In this document: one piece after another, positions 25,401 through 34,171 of the stretch
Layout: each line of letters begins with the position of its first letter
Numbering within the stretch: position 1 is the first letter of the stretch
NCBI GenBank assembly: GCA_027064125.1
Contig: JAMOQF010000065.1
Location: 1-53,370, forward strand
DNA length: 53,370 bases
Reading direction: 5' to 3'
Source of the DNA: Acidobacteriota bacterium
GTDB taxonomy: Bacteria; Acidobacteriota; JAAYUB01; JAMOQF01
The notes under the pieces: generated by a model
Seen by the model: only the letters and a program-made list of their open reading frames with translations
Database searches by the model: none
What the model was told of the DNA's origin: nothing
Position numbers and translations under genes: made by a program

Positions 25401-25581
25401 TTCTCAACTTAACAAACTTCTGAGGGATAGAAAATATGAAGAATTGCGTATTCCCTCATTTGAGGAGTATAGGAAAAAAGATGAGGAAAATCGAGGTGAT
25501 GTCTCTGTAAAATATCTCTTTAAAAATTTTTATTCCTTCTATATTTCTCTTTTCAATCTCAACTGGATATATGGAATATAG
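22396..25581 (+). CDS. secreted BNR/VPS10-type beta-propeller protein
   Basis: A 1061-residue exported protein. A signal peptide of about 25 hydrophobic residues (MKKISFIFAFLFLFIF) is followed by two propeller-like regions with repeated Asp-box/BNR motifs such as KSVDGGITF, KSEDGGETW, KSEDGGKTW, KSIDGGKTW and TTDGGKTW. The C-terminal 300 residues form a beta-sandwich plus a helical segment. The family is often called glycosyl hydrolase or sortilin-like, but no catalytic residues are evident, so enzymatic function is not claimed. The start at ATG 22396 follows GGGAG and gives a proper signal peptide; the frame also opens at GTG 22375. A strong terminator follows. Confidence 0.86.
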   Translation: MKKISFIFAFLFLFIFLFFFSTVFSYDSSIMGDLKARFIGPAVTGGRITAIDCVDSDRNIIYVGTAGGGVWKSVDGGITFKPIFDKYVMSIGCITVDQKNPNIIWIGTGEVNVRNTVSMGRGLFKSEDGGETWKCVGFENSERISKVLIDPEDSNVVYVGVLGHLWDDNSERGVYKSEDGGKTWKKILYVDEKTGCIDLDMDPQEKNILYASMWQVRRYPYFFKSGGKGSGIYKSIDGGKTWKKITKGLPKGDLGRIGMDISPRRPSTIYALVESKKTGLFKSEDFGESWKRINSSRAVSIRPFYFSTIKVSPDNFKKLYVLNLTLFVSENGGKSFDSSVLSGGFSFSVGMHPDLHAIWIDPNDSNYVLIGTDGGVYRSFDGGTHFEFLSRLPISQFYHVSYDMDYPYHIYGGLQDNGSWMAVSDSMEGSIRNKDWKNIGGADGFYAFRDYFNRDIVYFSWQGGRFEWKNMKTGEVRDITPRPKKGGEKYRFNWNAGVLLSPVDHRTIFLGAQYLFKTTNRGESWEKISPDLTTNDSSKLKQEESGGLTPDDTTAENFCSIYTISQSPLDEDVIWVGTDDGNVAITTDGGKTWTQVAKNIPDLPAGTWCSCIEASHFDKGVAYATFDGHRTGDIKPYVYKTVDFGKHWIKLSSKEIDGYCFVVREDLKNKNLLFLGTEFGLYASFNGGKNWIFFKDVLPKVEVRDIQIHPRENDLIIATYGRGIAIIDDITPLRSISDTLMKERAAVLPSRPAIKKIPVGIQVFPANGEFFGENPPEGAFITYYLKKRHLFGDMFIEIFDKDGKLVKVLPAHNRRGINRVYWNMRLKPPKTAHTSGLSQWVFVGPMVKEGEYTVKLVKNGKEYTGKIYLKPDPRTKYSLKDRELRDKTVGELYDLQYRLAYITDTMLDVKKSIGKILKRVKEEDLKDKLSKLNKSIDTFYNSITQTKGVFVEGKLREKIIDLYSSVISYGGRPTKTQLKNLKALSVEEKKKEREFEALKGQISQLNKLLRDRKYEELRIPSFEEYRKKDEENRGDVSVKYLFKNFYSFYISLFNLNWIYGI

Positions 25582-25591
25582 TATTCAATTG

Positions 25592-25618
25592 GGGCAGGGA
25601 TCTTTCCCTGCCCGTTTT
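25592..25618 (+). terminator. rho-independent terminator
   Basis: GGGCAGGGA (25592-25600) pairs with TCCCTGCCC (25605-25613) around loop TCTT, followed by GTTTTCC. It lies between convergent genes and can serve the BNR protein gene and, in reverse, the peptidase gene. Confidence 0.8.
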
Positions 25619-25623
25619 CCAAT

Positions 25624-27756
25624 TTATTTCAGGTTCTCAATTAAAAAGGATTTTATCCTTTTAAAGAGAAAAATTCGATAAGATTTTTTTGAAATAGAAT
25701 GACTCTGGTTGGGATAGATATAGAGTTCAAAATCCTTTTCATTTTTTATTAATCTGTCTATTAGATTTAAACTGTTTACCGGGTGTACGTTGTCATCACA
25801 TGTTCCAAAGCAAAGTAGTAATTTTGATTTGATGTTTTTTACAAAATTAATTGGAGAACTATTGATATATCCATCTTTATTTTCTGAAGGCCTTCCCATG
25901 TATCTTTCTGTGTATATTGAATCATATAGCTTCCAATCTGTGACAGGTGCAACACTTATACCACATTTAAATATGCCTGGGGATTTTGTAAGGGCATAAA
26001 GTGTCATATATCCCCCAAAACTCCATCCCCATATTGCAATTTTATTGGGATCTACATAGGGGAGAGATTTCAGGTGATTTACCCCCATTAACTGGTCTTC
26101 AAGTTCCCTTTCCCCAAAGTGATGATAAATCCAATCTTCCCAATTTTTACCTCTACCTGAAGATCCCCTATTGTCCAGAGAAAATACTATGAATCCATTT
26201 TTTGCCAGGATTTCATGAAAGAGGGTAGTGGTGAATTTCCATTTCCTTTTTACCACCTGATAGTGGGGACCTCCATATACATAAATGAGCACGGGGTGTT
26301 TTTTATCCCTTTTAAAATTTTCAGGGAGATAGGTAAGTGTGTAATATGTCCTTCCTTCATATTTAAGTGTTGAAAATTTTGGAGGTAAAAGTCCATATTT
26401 TTCCCTTAAATTTATCTCTTTCCCGGAAAGGATTACTTTAAATGATGGGTTTGAAAAGGATTTTAAATATACAATGGTGGGAGTTAGTATGTCTGAATAT
26501 TCATCTATATAATATTTGAAATCCGGGGAAATGGAGATAATTTTATGTGTCCCACTTTTTTGAGATATCTTCTCAATGGAATTTCCACTAAAATCAACTT
26601 TATAGAATTGGGTTTCTGTGGGGTCATTTAATGTTCCTGTTAAATAAATTTTTTCATTTTCTTCATCCACACCTGAAAGAGAGGTTATGATCAATTTTCC
26701 ACCTGTGATTTTTTTAATATCCTTTTCCATGATTTTATATAGATATAAGTGTAAAAAGCCATCTCTTTCGGAACCCCATAGGAAATCCCTGTTATTTTTC
26801 ATAAGATAAAAAAGATCATTTATATTTATCCATGTATTGGCTTTTTCTTCCAGTAATATTCTTGTCTTTAAGGTATTAAAATCAACTTTTACCAGTTTTA
26901 AGGAATTTTGTGCTCTGTTTAGGGTTTCTATGTAGATATTTTCACCATTTCTATCTAAATATATTCTGGGAATATATGAATTTTCATTTGATGAAAATAT
27001 TTCCTTTTTTTCTCTTGTAAATAAATCAAATAGAAGTATCTTTACTTCCGGGTTTTTTTCTCCAGCATAGGGGTATTTCTGGATTCTTAAAGTGCCCTTT
27101 TCTCTTGTGTAGACAAGTGGATAGTCTCTAATTCCCTTTTCCTTTAAATTTACAAATAAAAAGAATCTTCCATTTTTACTCCAGAACATTCCTTTGCTTA
27201 TTCCAAATTCCTCTTCATAAACCCAGTCCCAACTTCCATAAATATTTTCTCTGGAGCCGTCATTTGTTATTTTAATTTCCCTTCTATCTGTGATGGAATA
27301 GATAAAAATGTTTTCTCCCTTAATATATGATATGTAGTTTCCATCAGGTGAAAAGTTAAAATCCTTACCTGTTCCATTTACCAGTATGGGGGAAATTTCT
27401 TTACTCCTTGTGTCATATAAATATGTGTGGTCTTTTGTTGAAAAGATAAAGAGTGTTCCATCTTCAGATAGTTTAAAATCTACTATCTTTTCATCTTTGC
27501 CTGGCACTTTTTCCAGCAAATCTTTAAAATTTATGAATATTCTCTTTTGCCTTCTTTCAAGATCCAATAGGTAGAAGTTTTTTTCACCATTTTCCTTTGC
27601 AAAATAGATGAGGGAGTTTTTGAAACACCAGTGCACTCTTTCTATGTGTCCTCCCCTTAATTCAGGGTTGTTGTAGATTTCTTCAATTGTTAAATTTTCA
27701 CCCCATAGGGGTATGCTTATAAAGAAGAGAATTAAAAGGGTTAAAAATTTTTTCAT
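25624..27756 (-). CDS. S9B dipeptidyl peptidase IV family protein
   Basis: A 710-residue exported serine peptidase. A signal peptide (LTLLILFFISIPLWG) precedes the DPP-IV N-terminal beta-propeller (YGSWDWVYEEEFG, which includes the Glu pair that binds the substrate N-terminus). The alpha/beta-hydrolase domain has GWSFGGYM (Ser), GTCDDNVHP (Asp) and NQSHSI (His). DPP-IV removes X-Pro or X-Ala dipeptides from peptide N-termini in the periplasm. The gene is followed upstream, on the same strand, by a HAD protein after 2 bases, so they form an operon with the M48 protease gene. Confidence 0.92.
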   Translation of the reverse strand: MKKFLTLLILFFISIPLWGENLTIEEIYNNPELRGGHIERVHWCFKNSLIYFAKENGEKNFYLLDLERRQKRIFINFKDLLEKVPGKDEKIVDFKLSEDGTLFIFSTKDHTYLYDTRSKEISPILVNGTGKDFNFSPDGNYISYIKGENIFIYSITDRREIKITNDGSRENIYGSWDWVYEEEFGISKGMFWSKNGRFFLFVNLKEKGIRDYPLVYTREKGTLRIQKYPYAGEKNPEVKILLFDLFTREKKEIFSSNENSYIPRIYLDRNGENIYIETLNRAQNSLKLVKVDFNTLKTRILLEEKANTWININDLFYLMKNNRDFLWGSERDGFLHLYLYKIMEKDIKKITGGKLIITSLSGVDEENEKIYLTGTLNDPTETQFYKVDFSGNSIEKISQKSGTHKIISISPDFKYYIDEYSDILTPTIVYLKSFSNPSFKVILSGKEINLREKYGLLPPKFSTLKYEGRTYYTLTYLPENFKRDKKHPVLIYVYGGPHYQVVKRKWKFTTTLFHEILAKNGFIVFSLDNRGSSGRGKNWEDWIYHHFGERELEDQLMGVNHLKSLPYVDPNKIAIWGWSFGGYMTLYALTKSPGIFKCGISVAPVTDWKLYDSIYTERYMGRPSENKDGYINSSPINFVKNIKSKLLLCFGTCDDNVHPVNSLNLIDRLIKNEKDFELYIYPNQSHSISKKSYRIFLFKRIKSFLIENLK

Positions 27757-27758
27757 TT

Positions 27759-28226
27759 TTATCTCCTGAGGGTGGCTAAAATTCTTTTTGGATTTAAAAT
27801 GGATGACAGGGCATCGTTAATATTTTTGAAGATTATGTGGGAGTTTATAAGTGCATCCCTGGAGATTCCTTCTTCTCCCACTATTCCTATTCCAAGAGCG
27901 GCTTCCTTTAACATTAGTATGTCGTTGTTGCCATTTCCTATGGCAATACAGTTTTTTTCACCCAGATGTTTAAGGAATTTGAGTTTTTCCTCTGCCTCGT
28001 TTGTGCCACCAATTTTTTTAAAATTTACACCAAGTACAGATGCAATTTCCTGCCCCTTTCCAAAAGTATCTGCAGTTAAGAGGAAAATTTCAAAATTTTT
28101 ATTAAGTTTTTCTATTTTTTCCTTAACACCATCTATTAAACAACCATCAGTGGAAAGGGTCCCATTTACATCAAGTAATATGTATTTTACATTGATTTTG
28201 TTAAAACCTTTGATTTCTATTTCCAT
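27759..28226 (-). CDS. HAD-family soluble P-type ATPase-like phosphatase
   Basis: A 155-residue compact HAD protein. Motif I is LLDVNGTLS (D19), where the second Asp of DxDGT is Asn; motif II is LLTADT, and the C-terminal motif is AIGNGNNDILML. This pattern and the lack of a cap domain match the soluble P-type ATPase-like phosphatases rather than classical sugar phosphatases. Natural substrates of the group are unclear. It lies 8 bases downstream of the M48 gene and 2 bases upstream of the DPP-IV gene, so it is co-transcribed with proteases, which gives little hint of its role. Confidence 0.78.
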   Translation of the reverse strand: MEIEIKGFNKINVKYILLDVNGTLSTDGCLIDGVKEKIEKLNKNFEIFLLTADTFGKGQEIASVLGVNFKKIGGTNEAEEKLKFLKHLGEKNCIAIGNGNNDILMLKEAALGIGIVGEEGISRDALINSHIIFKNINDALSSILNPKRILATLRR

Positions 28227-28234
28227 CTTCTCTC

Positions 28235-29242
28235 CTAATTGTCATCGAGTCTTTTAAGGGTTGGCCTTTTTTTGCCGCCGGTGGTTGTGCTTTTATTTCT
28301 TTTTTTCAGGGTTGGCTTTTTCTTTCCACGGTTTTTGACCTTTAAAACATTGTCATATTCCAGCAATTTATGTTTTATCCTTAAAAATTCGGAGGTGGTT
28401 ACGATGTATTTCTTTTTTTGGGGAAGACAATTTTCAATTTCCCTTTTCACATATGATATTCTGTCAGGTGTTGAGGGGTGGGTCCTGAACCAACTTGCAA
28501 ACTTTCCCGGCTGTTTCTTTTCCCTTGCGAGCATCTTTTCAAAAAAGGTTATAAACCCATAGGGATCATAGCCCGCATTCCAGGTGTATTCAACTCCAAG
28601 GATGTCTGCCTCCTTTTCAGAGCCCCTTGTAATTCCAAGTAGTTTGAGGTTTAGTGCAAATCCTACGCCATTTCTCAGGGCAATTCCACCGGCTCCGCCA
28701 ACAAAGATGGATGGGATGGCAGCCCACTGTAAAAGTTGCATTTTTGTAAGTCGCTCCGTGGCATGTCTTGCAGCAACGTGTCCAGTTTCATGGGCTATAA
28801 CCCCTGCCAGTTCACATTCCGTGTCTGCTGTTTCAATTAATCCTTTGTTGACAAAGACAAATCCTCCAGGAAGGGCAAAGGCATTTACTTCATCTGTATC
28901 GATTATCTTCACACTAAAAGGTACTTTTGCATCGGAGTGTCTTGAGATATTCTGTACAATCCCATTGATGTACCTGTAAACATCTTCATCTTCAAGGAGT
29001 TTTACATTTTTTTCAACTTCTGCTGCAAGCATTGCTCCAATCTGGATTTCTTTTTTAAAGGATATGAAGTTTGGGAAAAGTAAATAAATCCTGCCATTTA
29101 TATCTCTATTTCCAATGTTTTCTAAATCTGGATATCTGCATCCCCTTTCTTTCCTCAATTTGAGGTCTGGATTGTCATAGGAAAAAGAGTATATACCCAT
29201 AAGAAAAATTACCATGAATATGATTTTCCTCATTCTTTTCAT
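28235..29242 (-). CDS. M48 family zinc metalloprotease (BepA/LoiP-like)
   Basis: A 335-residue exported M48 peptidase. A signal peptide (residues 5-21) is followed by a helical lead and the HETGH zinc motif (151-155). The third ligand is in GSEKEADILGVEY. ALPGGFVFVNKGLI is typical of periplasmic M48 enzymes involved in outer-membrane protein quality control. A Lys/Arg/Thr-rich tail after residue 300 (KKPTLKKRNKSTTTG) carries a repeated PTLK element and is unusual. First gene of the reverse operon with the HAD and DPP-IV genes; divergent from rhomboid. Confidence 0.9.
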   Translation of the reverse strand: MKRMRKIIFMVIFLMGIYSFSYDNPDLKLRKERGCRYPDLENIGNRDINGRIYLLFPNFISFKKEIQIGAMLAAEVEKNVKLLEDEDVYRYINGIVQNISRHSDAKVPFSVKIIDTDEVNAFALPGGFVFVNKGLIETADTECELAGVIAHETGHVAARHATERLTKMQLLQWAAIPSIFVGGAGGIALRNGVGFALNLKLLGITRGSEKEADILGVEYTWNAGYDPYGFITFFEKMLAREKKQPGKFASWFRTHPSTPDRISYVKREIENCLPQKKKYIVTTSEFLRIKHKLLEYDNVLKVKNRGKKKPTLKKRNKSTTTGGKKRPTLKRLDDN

Positions 29243-29257
29243 TTTTTCCTCAAATTG

Positions 29258-29286
29258 GTTGAATTTTCACTAAGTATAAATTATAT
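29258..29286 (+). promoter_or_regulatory. putative near-leaderless promoter of rhomboid gene
   Basis: TTGAAT (29258-29263) and TATATT (29281-29286) are 17 bp apart. The ATG at 29296 starts 9 bases after the -10 and has no Shine-Dalgarno, so the mRNA would have almost no leader. Confidence 0.4.
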
Positions 29287-29295
29287 TCAATTATT

Positions 29296-29961
29296 ATGGA
29301 AAATTATAGAATAAATTTTGGTTATGGCATTACTCCATATGTAAAGTATCTTTTAATTGCAAATGTGGTGGTTTTTTTTCTCCAGACAATTGATGCCACG
29401 CTTCACCATAATTTTCTCATATTTTTCGGTTCTATTATCCCACTTTTGATAACTGAAAAGTATCAGATCTGGAGATTTTTTACCTATATGTTTTTGCATG
29501 GGGGATTTCTTCACATATTTTTTAACATGTTTATGCTCTGGATGTTTGGCCCTGAGGTTGAGAGAATCCTTGGGGGTAGAAGATTTTTAAAATTTTATCT
29601 TTTCACAGGAATTGGTGCCGGTATTTGTTGTTATTTAATTTCTCCATTTTCTCCAATTCCGGTGCTTGGGGCTTCTGGTGCAATTTTTGGTGTGTTGCTT
29701 GCCTTTTCCATGTTTTTCCCGGAGAGAATTTTACTTTTATTTATGATAATTCCCGTTAAGGCAAAGTATGTGATAGCAGGTTTTGCCCTTTTGGAGGTGT
29801 ATCTTACCCTTGTTGGGCCTAAGGATTCCATTTCACATATTGGTCATGTTGGAGGACTTATATTTGGATATATCTTCTTGAGGTGGGGTAATATCAGGAG
29901 GGATTTTAAATTTTACTATTTGAAATTAAAGTATTGGTGGATAAATAGGAAGTATAATTAG
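29296..29961 (+). CDS. rhomboid family intramembrane serine protease
   Basis: A 221-residue six-span rhomboid. The catalytic dyad is S127 in GASGAIFG and H184 in HIGHVGGLIFG. The HGGFLHIFFNMFMLW segment (68-82) is the conserved oxyanion/loop region. Rhomboids cleave transmembrane helices near the periplasmic side. The second helix block and the long basic C-terminal segment after residue 195 match bacterial forms. It lies 17 bases upstream of the glutamine synthetase gene in the same direction. The substrate is unknown. Confidence 0.93.
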   Translation: MENYRINFGYGITPYVKYLLIANVVVFFLQTIDATLHHNFLIFFGSIIPLLITEKYQIWRFFTYMFLHGGFLHIFFNMFMLWMFGPEVERILGGRRFLKFYLFTGIGAGICCYLISPFSPIPVLGASGAIFGVLLAFSMFFPERILLLFMIIPVKAKYVIAGFALLEVYLTLVGPKDSISHIGHVGGLIFGYIFLRWGNIRRDFKFYYLKLKYWWINRKYN

Positions 29962-29978
29962 GTGTTATTGGAGGTTTT

Positions 29979-31334
29979 ATGAATTTTGAGATTTTGGAAA
30001 AAATAGAAGAGATAAAAGATATTATTAGAAGGGAAGATATCAAATTTCTGGATTTAAAGTCTATGGATCTTTTTGGCAGGATAAGGCATCTTTCTTTACC
30101 CATTGAGATGTTTTCTGAAAAGTTGGTTTCAGATGGTGTTGGCGTGGATGGCTCAAATTATGGCTTCTCTTCAACTGAGAATAGTGATTTTGTTATGGTT
30201 CTTGATCTTGATAACTATTTCATTGAGGATTTTAAGGGAGAAAAGAGAATTTCTTTTTTTGTAAATTTTAAAAAATCCCCAGATAGTGAAGAATTTATTG
30301 AACAGGATATAAGGTGGATTTGCAAGAAGTGTCAAACTTTTATTAAGGAGTTGAAAATAGGCGATGATATCCTTCTTTCTCCAGAGTATGAATTTTATAT
30401 ATTTAAAGATGTTTACTATAAGGTTTCTAAAGAGGAATCGGTAATAAAAATAAGTTCTGAAGAGGAAGGACTTTTAACTTCCTATCATCTTGATTCAATT
30501 GGGGATATTTTTTCCCACATAAGAGATGAAATAACTCTCCTGCTTGAAAAACTCGGGGTTAAAGTAAAATACCATCATCATGAAGTTGGTCAGTGGGGAC
30601 AGCAGGAAATTGAACTCGGGTTTTTAAATCTTATGAAAGCGGCCGATATATCACTACTTGTAAAATATATTTCACGCCTTATTTGTGAGAAATATGATCT
30701 CAGGGTAACATTTATGCCGAAACCTGTTTCTGGAATGGCTGGTAATGGATGGCATGTGCACCAATTTATTAAAGATGGGGAAAAGAGTTTATTTTTTGAA
30801 GAAGGGAGTTTACTCAGCAAGTTGGGTATGAACTATGTGGGAGGACTTATCAGACATGCAAAATCCCTGTGTGCCTTTACAAATCCAACGGTGAATTCCT
30901 ATAAGAGATTAACTCCGGGTTATGAGGCTCCGGTGTCCATTGATTTTGGTGAGGGGAATAGGAGTTCCCTTATAAGGATTCCACAGTATGCCAAAAATGA
31001 GAAAGAATGTAGAATAGAATACAGGGTGCCTGATTTTTCGTGTAATCCATATCTTGCACTTTCTGCCATGGTTATGGCTGGCATTGATGGCATCACGAAG
31101 GAATTGGATCCCTTTGAAGAAGTGGAGATATTAAGACAAAAAGGAGAAGATAAATTACCATTAACTTTAGAAGAGTCTTTACATTTTATGGAAAAAGATC
31201 ACGAATTTCTGCTAAAGGGTAATGTTTTTCCGGAAGATTTAATTCACAACTGGATAACTCTAAAAAAGAGGGAATTGGGAATTATAAATTCTTATATTTC
31301 CCCGATAGAGTTTGAGTTATTTTTTGATTTGTAA
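29979..31334 (+). CDS. glnA: glutamine synthetase family protein (type I-like)
   Basis: A 451-residue glutamine synthetase-fold enzyme, expected to ligate ammonia to glutamate using ATP. DGSNYGFSSTENSD is the beta-grasp signature. HEVGQWGQQEIELGF carries metal-binding Glu residues. AGNGWHVHQ replaces the more usual GSGMH-H block, NPTVNSYKRLTPGYEAP binds glutamate, and EYRVPDFSCNPYLALSA is the ATP-site motif. No Tyr adenylylation motif is recognised. Because the active-site block deviates, a gamma-glutamyl-amide ligase with another amine substrate is a realistic alternative. It is probably transcribed with rhomboid. Confidence 0.82.
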   Translation: MNFEILEKIEEIKDIIRREDIKFLDLKSMDLFGRIRHLSLPIEMFSEKLVSDGVGVDGSNYGFSSTENSDFVMVLDLDNYFIEDFKGEKRISFFVNFKKSPDSEEFIEQDIRWICKKCQTFIKELKIGDDILLSPEYEFYIFKDVYYKVSKEESVIKISSEEEGLLTSYHLDSIGDIFSHIRDEITLLLEKLGVKVKYHHHEVGQWGQQEIELGFLNLMKAADISLLVKYISRLICEKYDLRVTFMPKPVSGMAGNGWHVHQFIKDGEKSLFFEEGSLLSKLGMNYVGGLIRHAKSLCAFTNPTVNSYKRLTPGYEAPVSIDFGEGNRSSLIRIPQYAKNEKECRIEYRVPDFSCNPYLALSAMVMAGIDGITKELDPFEEVEILRQKGEDKLPLTLEESLHFMEKDHEFLLKGNVFPEDLIHNWITLKKRELGIINSYISPIEFELFFDL

Positions 31335-31447
31335 AATATATTAATACAATTAAAAAAATTATTGAAAAAATGGATTTATTATGTAAGAATTATACTGATG
31401 TATGTTAGGAATTTAATTTCAAAAAATATTGTTGAGAGGGTAGTAAT

Positions 31448-34084
31448 ATGAAAAAGTTTTCTTTCTTGTTGTTTATCTTTTTGATGCTTTTTTCAATTTT
31501 TTCCTTTGGAGTTAATTTTAATTCCTTTGACGAATTAATTGATAACTCTGCTGCAGTTTTTTTGTGTAAGTATTCAGGGCATGGGGATAAACTCAATGTG
31601 GTTGGGGCTTTAAAGGGTAGTGTTCCAAGAGAAATAGAGATTGGAAGTGCTTATCTTGAAAATATGGAACCAGATACACTCTATCTTGTTTTTGCAAAAA
31701 GGAAAAATCCGTGGAGGATATATTCAGATGGTTATGCCTATTTGACCTTTGATCCCATTATAGGGGAAAGGGTCTGGAAGAGCCCCATGAATATAGAGAG
31801 ATTACTTAAAAATATTGATCCACGGATAAGAAGTGAACTCTATAGAATTCCTGCTCCTGTTAGGAGAAAAACCCATCATCCAATAACAATTGGAACACTT
31901 GTGGATGAAATCACCCATTTGCCTGAGGGAAGTCCGGTAGGCCATGAGTCCTTTTTACCAGTGGTTAAAAGTTTGATAAAGGCAGTTGCCGGTGAAAGGT
32001 ATGGAAGTCCATCAAATCCCTCTTCTGATCTTCCAACTGCATTTGATATGAAGAGCAATAACACAAATTTGAGGATGGGAGGGAATAGACTTTTTAAAAA
32101 ATCCGTTAAAGATATTACTTCCTGTGATGGTGGAACAGTATTAAGTATTGGTGATGAGGATTACGCCCAGATAAATTTTAATACATTCTCTTTCCCATTT
32201 CTGGGAACAACATATACATCCTGTTATGTAACCGACAATGGGTATGTGACCTTTGGTGGTCATTATAACACTTATTATATAGATTTATACCATTTTTTCA
32301 ATTATCTACCTCCTGTGATTGCTCCTTTTTTCAATGATTTTGATCCCGGTTCAGGGGGTACAATCTCATATCTTGAGGTTTCTTCAAATGAACTTGTAAT
32401 ATGCTGGGATGAATTACCTGATTACTATTATCCATCCTACACCTGTTCCTTTGCGGTTCATCTTTACAGTGATGGGTCCTTTATGTTTGAATATGGTACC
32501 ATGGATGTTTACTGGCAGGGTATTATTGGATATAACGATGGGGCAGAGGATACCCTTTCTGGAGATTATGATTTCTCTTACATGTTGACTGCTGGTAGTG
32601 GTGTTGCCCAGATAAATGGAAATTATAAAAATGTTTTTGATGACTATTCGAATGACCTTTCCTGGATAGATGGTGGAATGATCTTTTTTAGTGGTGATCC
32701 AACAGGTACAGATCCTGTCGATATATTAAATAATTACAATTCCATGTATAATGCCTGTGACCCATTTGCAAATGGTAATGGAGTTTCTGGTTGGTATGAC
32801 TACACTTCACCTGATGGGGGGTGGATATCACCCGGAGAGACCATCTGGTATAAAATCAGTCTTCCAGGAGATTCATCCACCTACTATCTTGTAAATGCAA
32901 AAGTGACTTCATGGGATGCCTATGATACCTGTGCAGACACAATGATTGGAGTTTTCAGTGAAGATGGTTTACTCTTAGATTGGTTTGATGATGAACCTGG
33001 ATATTTTGGATCAATTGATCCTAAAGAAAAGATGTTGGTCCCCGGTGGCACCACAATTTACCTCTGTATTACAGGAACCGGGGATAATAGTTTCACAGGT
33101 TCTCATACCCAGGATGGTCCCCTTGGAGTTCATATTTCTGCCGTTATGTGGGGGGATCGTCCACTTCCGCTGGGCGACGATGATTACCTCACAATTGTCT
33201 TTCCAAGTGATGCTCCATTTCCAATGGCAGGTGTAAATTGGAATTGTATGTATCTCTGTTCAAATGGATTTGTAACTTTTCAATATCCCGATACGGATTA
33301 TAGTGAAAGCATTTCAGAGCTTGAGTCAGGACCTGTGAGATTTTGCCTGTATTGGGATGACCTTTCACCAGATGATGCCTCTTATCCATATGGAGTATAT
33401 TTCTGGTTTAATGGAGATGACCCAACTTTCCAATATTCTGCTATCCAGTTTTATGGTGTCCCAACTTTTGGTGGTACCTTGACCAACTTCTTCGGATTTT
33501 TTGTCAATGATGGCTCTGTGATTACAGGTTATAACTTGACCGATACAGATGGCCTTGTGGGTTATGGTATTGGAAACACTTATCCTGCTGGAAATTCCAG
33601 AGACCTCTCAACTATATTAAGTAACACAAGTGTGATGGACTGGGGTACTGGCCTTAAGAACCTTGGTACGGGATTTGAACTCTACTATTTTGAATTGTTT
33701 GATTCAACGGATAATCCATGTGATCTGGGGGTCTCAGGTGCCTTTAATATGTTCCAGTTCTTTGGAATGTACAATTACTTATATATGGTAAAAGATGAAA
33801 ATGGTGAAAATTTCGCATATTTTGAACCAAAGGCAACTCTCAATGGCGTTGACAGGTTTAAATTCTTATCCCTTGAAAAGGACTACATTTTCTTGAGTCC
33901 AACCATGGATCCCATTGTGGCAGGATTTTTGAACAACTACTATTTTGGCGTTAACGACAGAATGTATCCCGGATATATTCAGAGTAAAGGTAAATTGGAC
34001 TTAGTTAGCGGAACAGGAGCTGTGTATCTTGAAAATTACTATTTTCCCGGCCATCTCTTTAAGTGCATTGGACCAATTTATTAA
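31448..34084 (+). CDS. large secreted protein with two nidogen-like beta domains
   Basis: An 878-residue exported protein of unknown function. The signal peptide covers residues 1-21. The N-terminal part (to about 140) has a VFLCKYSGHGDKLNVVG segment resembling a small beta-barrel seen in metalloprotein precursors. Two related beta domains follow: GDEDYAQINFNTFSFPFLG with VTDNGYVTFGG (about 235-395), and GDDDYLTIVFPSDAPFPMAG with CSNGFVTFQYP (about 575-720). Both resemble NIDO-type extracellular modules. Between them a pre-peptidase-like segment (GETIWYKISLPGDSSTYYL) is seen. It is rich in Tyr, Asp and Gly and is followed by a strong terminator, so it is probably monocistronic. Confidence 0.72.
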   Translation: MKKFSFLLFIFLMLFSIFSFGVNFNSFDELIDNSAAVFLCKYSGHGDKLNVVGALKGSVPREIEIGSAYLENMEPDTLYLVFAKRKNPWRIYSDGYAYLTFDPIIGERVWKSPMNIERLLKNIDPRIRSELYRIPAPVRRKTHHPITIGTLVDEITHLPEGSPVGHESFLPVVKSLIKAVAGERYGSPSNPSSDLPTAFDMKSNNTNLRMGGNRLFKKSVKDITSCDGGTVLSIGDEDYAQINFNTFSFPFLGTTYTSCYVTDNGYVTFGGHYNTYYIDLYHFFNYLPPVIAPFFNDFDPGSGGTISYLEVSSNELVICWDELPDYYYPSYTCSFAVHLYSDGSFMFEYGTMDVYWQGIIGYNDGAEDTLSGDYDFSYMLTAGSGVAQINGNYKNVFDDYSNDLSWIDGGMIFFSGDPTGTDPVDILNNYNSMYNACDPFANGNGVSGWYDYTSPDGGWISPGETIWYKISLPGDSSTYYLVNAKVTSWDAYDTCADTMIGVFSEDGLLLDWFDDEPGYFGSIDPKEKMLVPGGTTIYLCITGTGDNSFTGSHTQDGPLGVHISAVMWGDRPLPLGDDDYLTIVFPSDAPFPMAGVNWNCMYLCSNGFVTFQYPDTDYSESISELESGPVRFCLYWDDLSPDDASYPYGVYFWFNGDDPTFQYSAIQFYGVPTFGGTLTNFFGFFVNDGSVITGYNLTDTDGLVGYGIGNTYPAGNSRDLSTILSNTSVMDWGTGLKNLGTGFELYYFELFDSTDNPCDLGVSGAFNMFQFFGMYNYLYMVKDENGENFAYFEPKATLNGVDRFKFLSLEKDYIFLSPTMDPIVAGFLNNYYFGVNDRMYPGYIQSKGKLDLVSGTGAVYLENYYFPGHLFKCIGPIY

Positions 34085-34110
34085 TACTTTTTTGGCTAAA
34101 AACTTCTTTT

Positions 34111-34146
34111 GCTCCCTGGTTTTTAAATCGGGGAGCATTTTTTTTA
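34111..34146 (+). terminator. rho-independent terminator
   Basis: GCTCCC (34111-34116) pairs with GGGAGC (34131-34136) and is followed by a run of nine T residues. It ends the large secreted-protein gene. Confidence 0.82.
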
Positions 34147-34171
34147 TGGAAATTGATGGGATTTTGTAAAA

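Noticed and set aside
31335-31447. Promoter with TATACT at 31391-31396
   Set aside because: The only nearby -35-like TTGAAA is 23 bp away, too far to be convincing.
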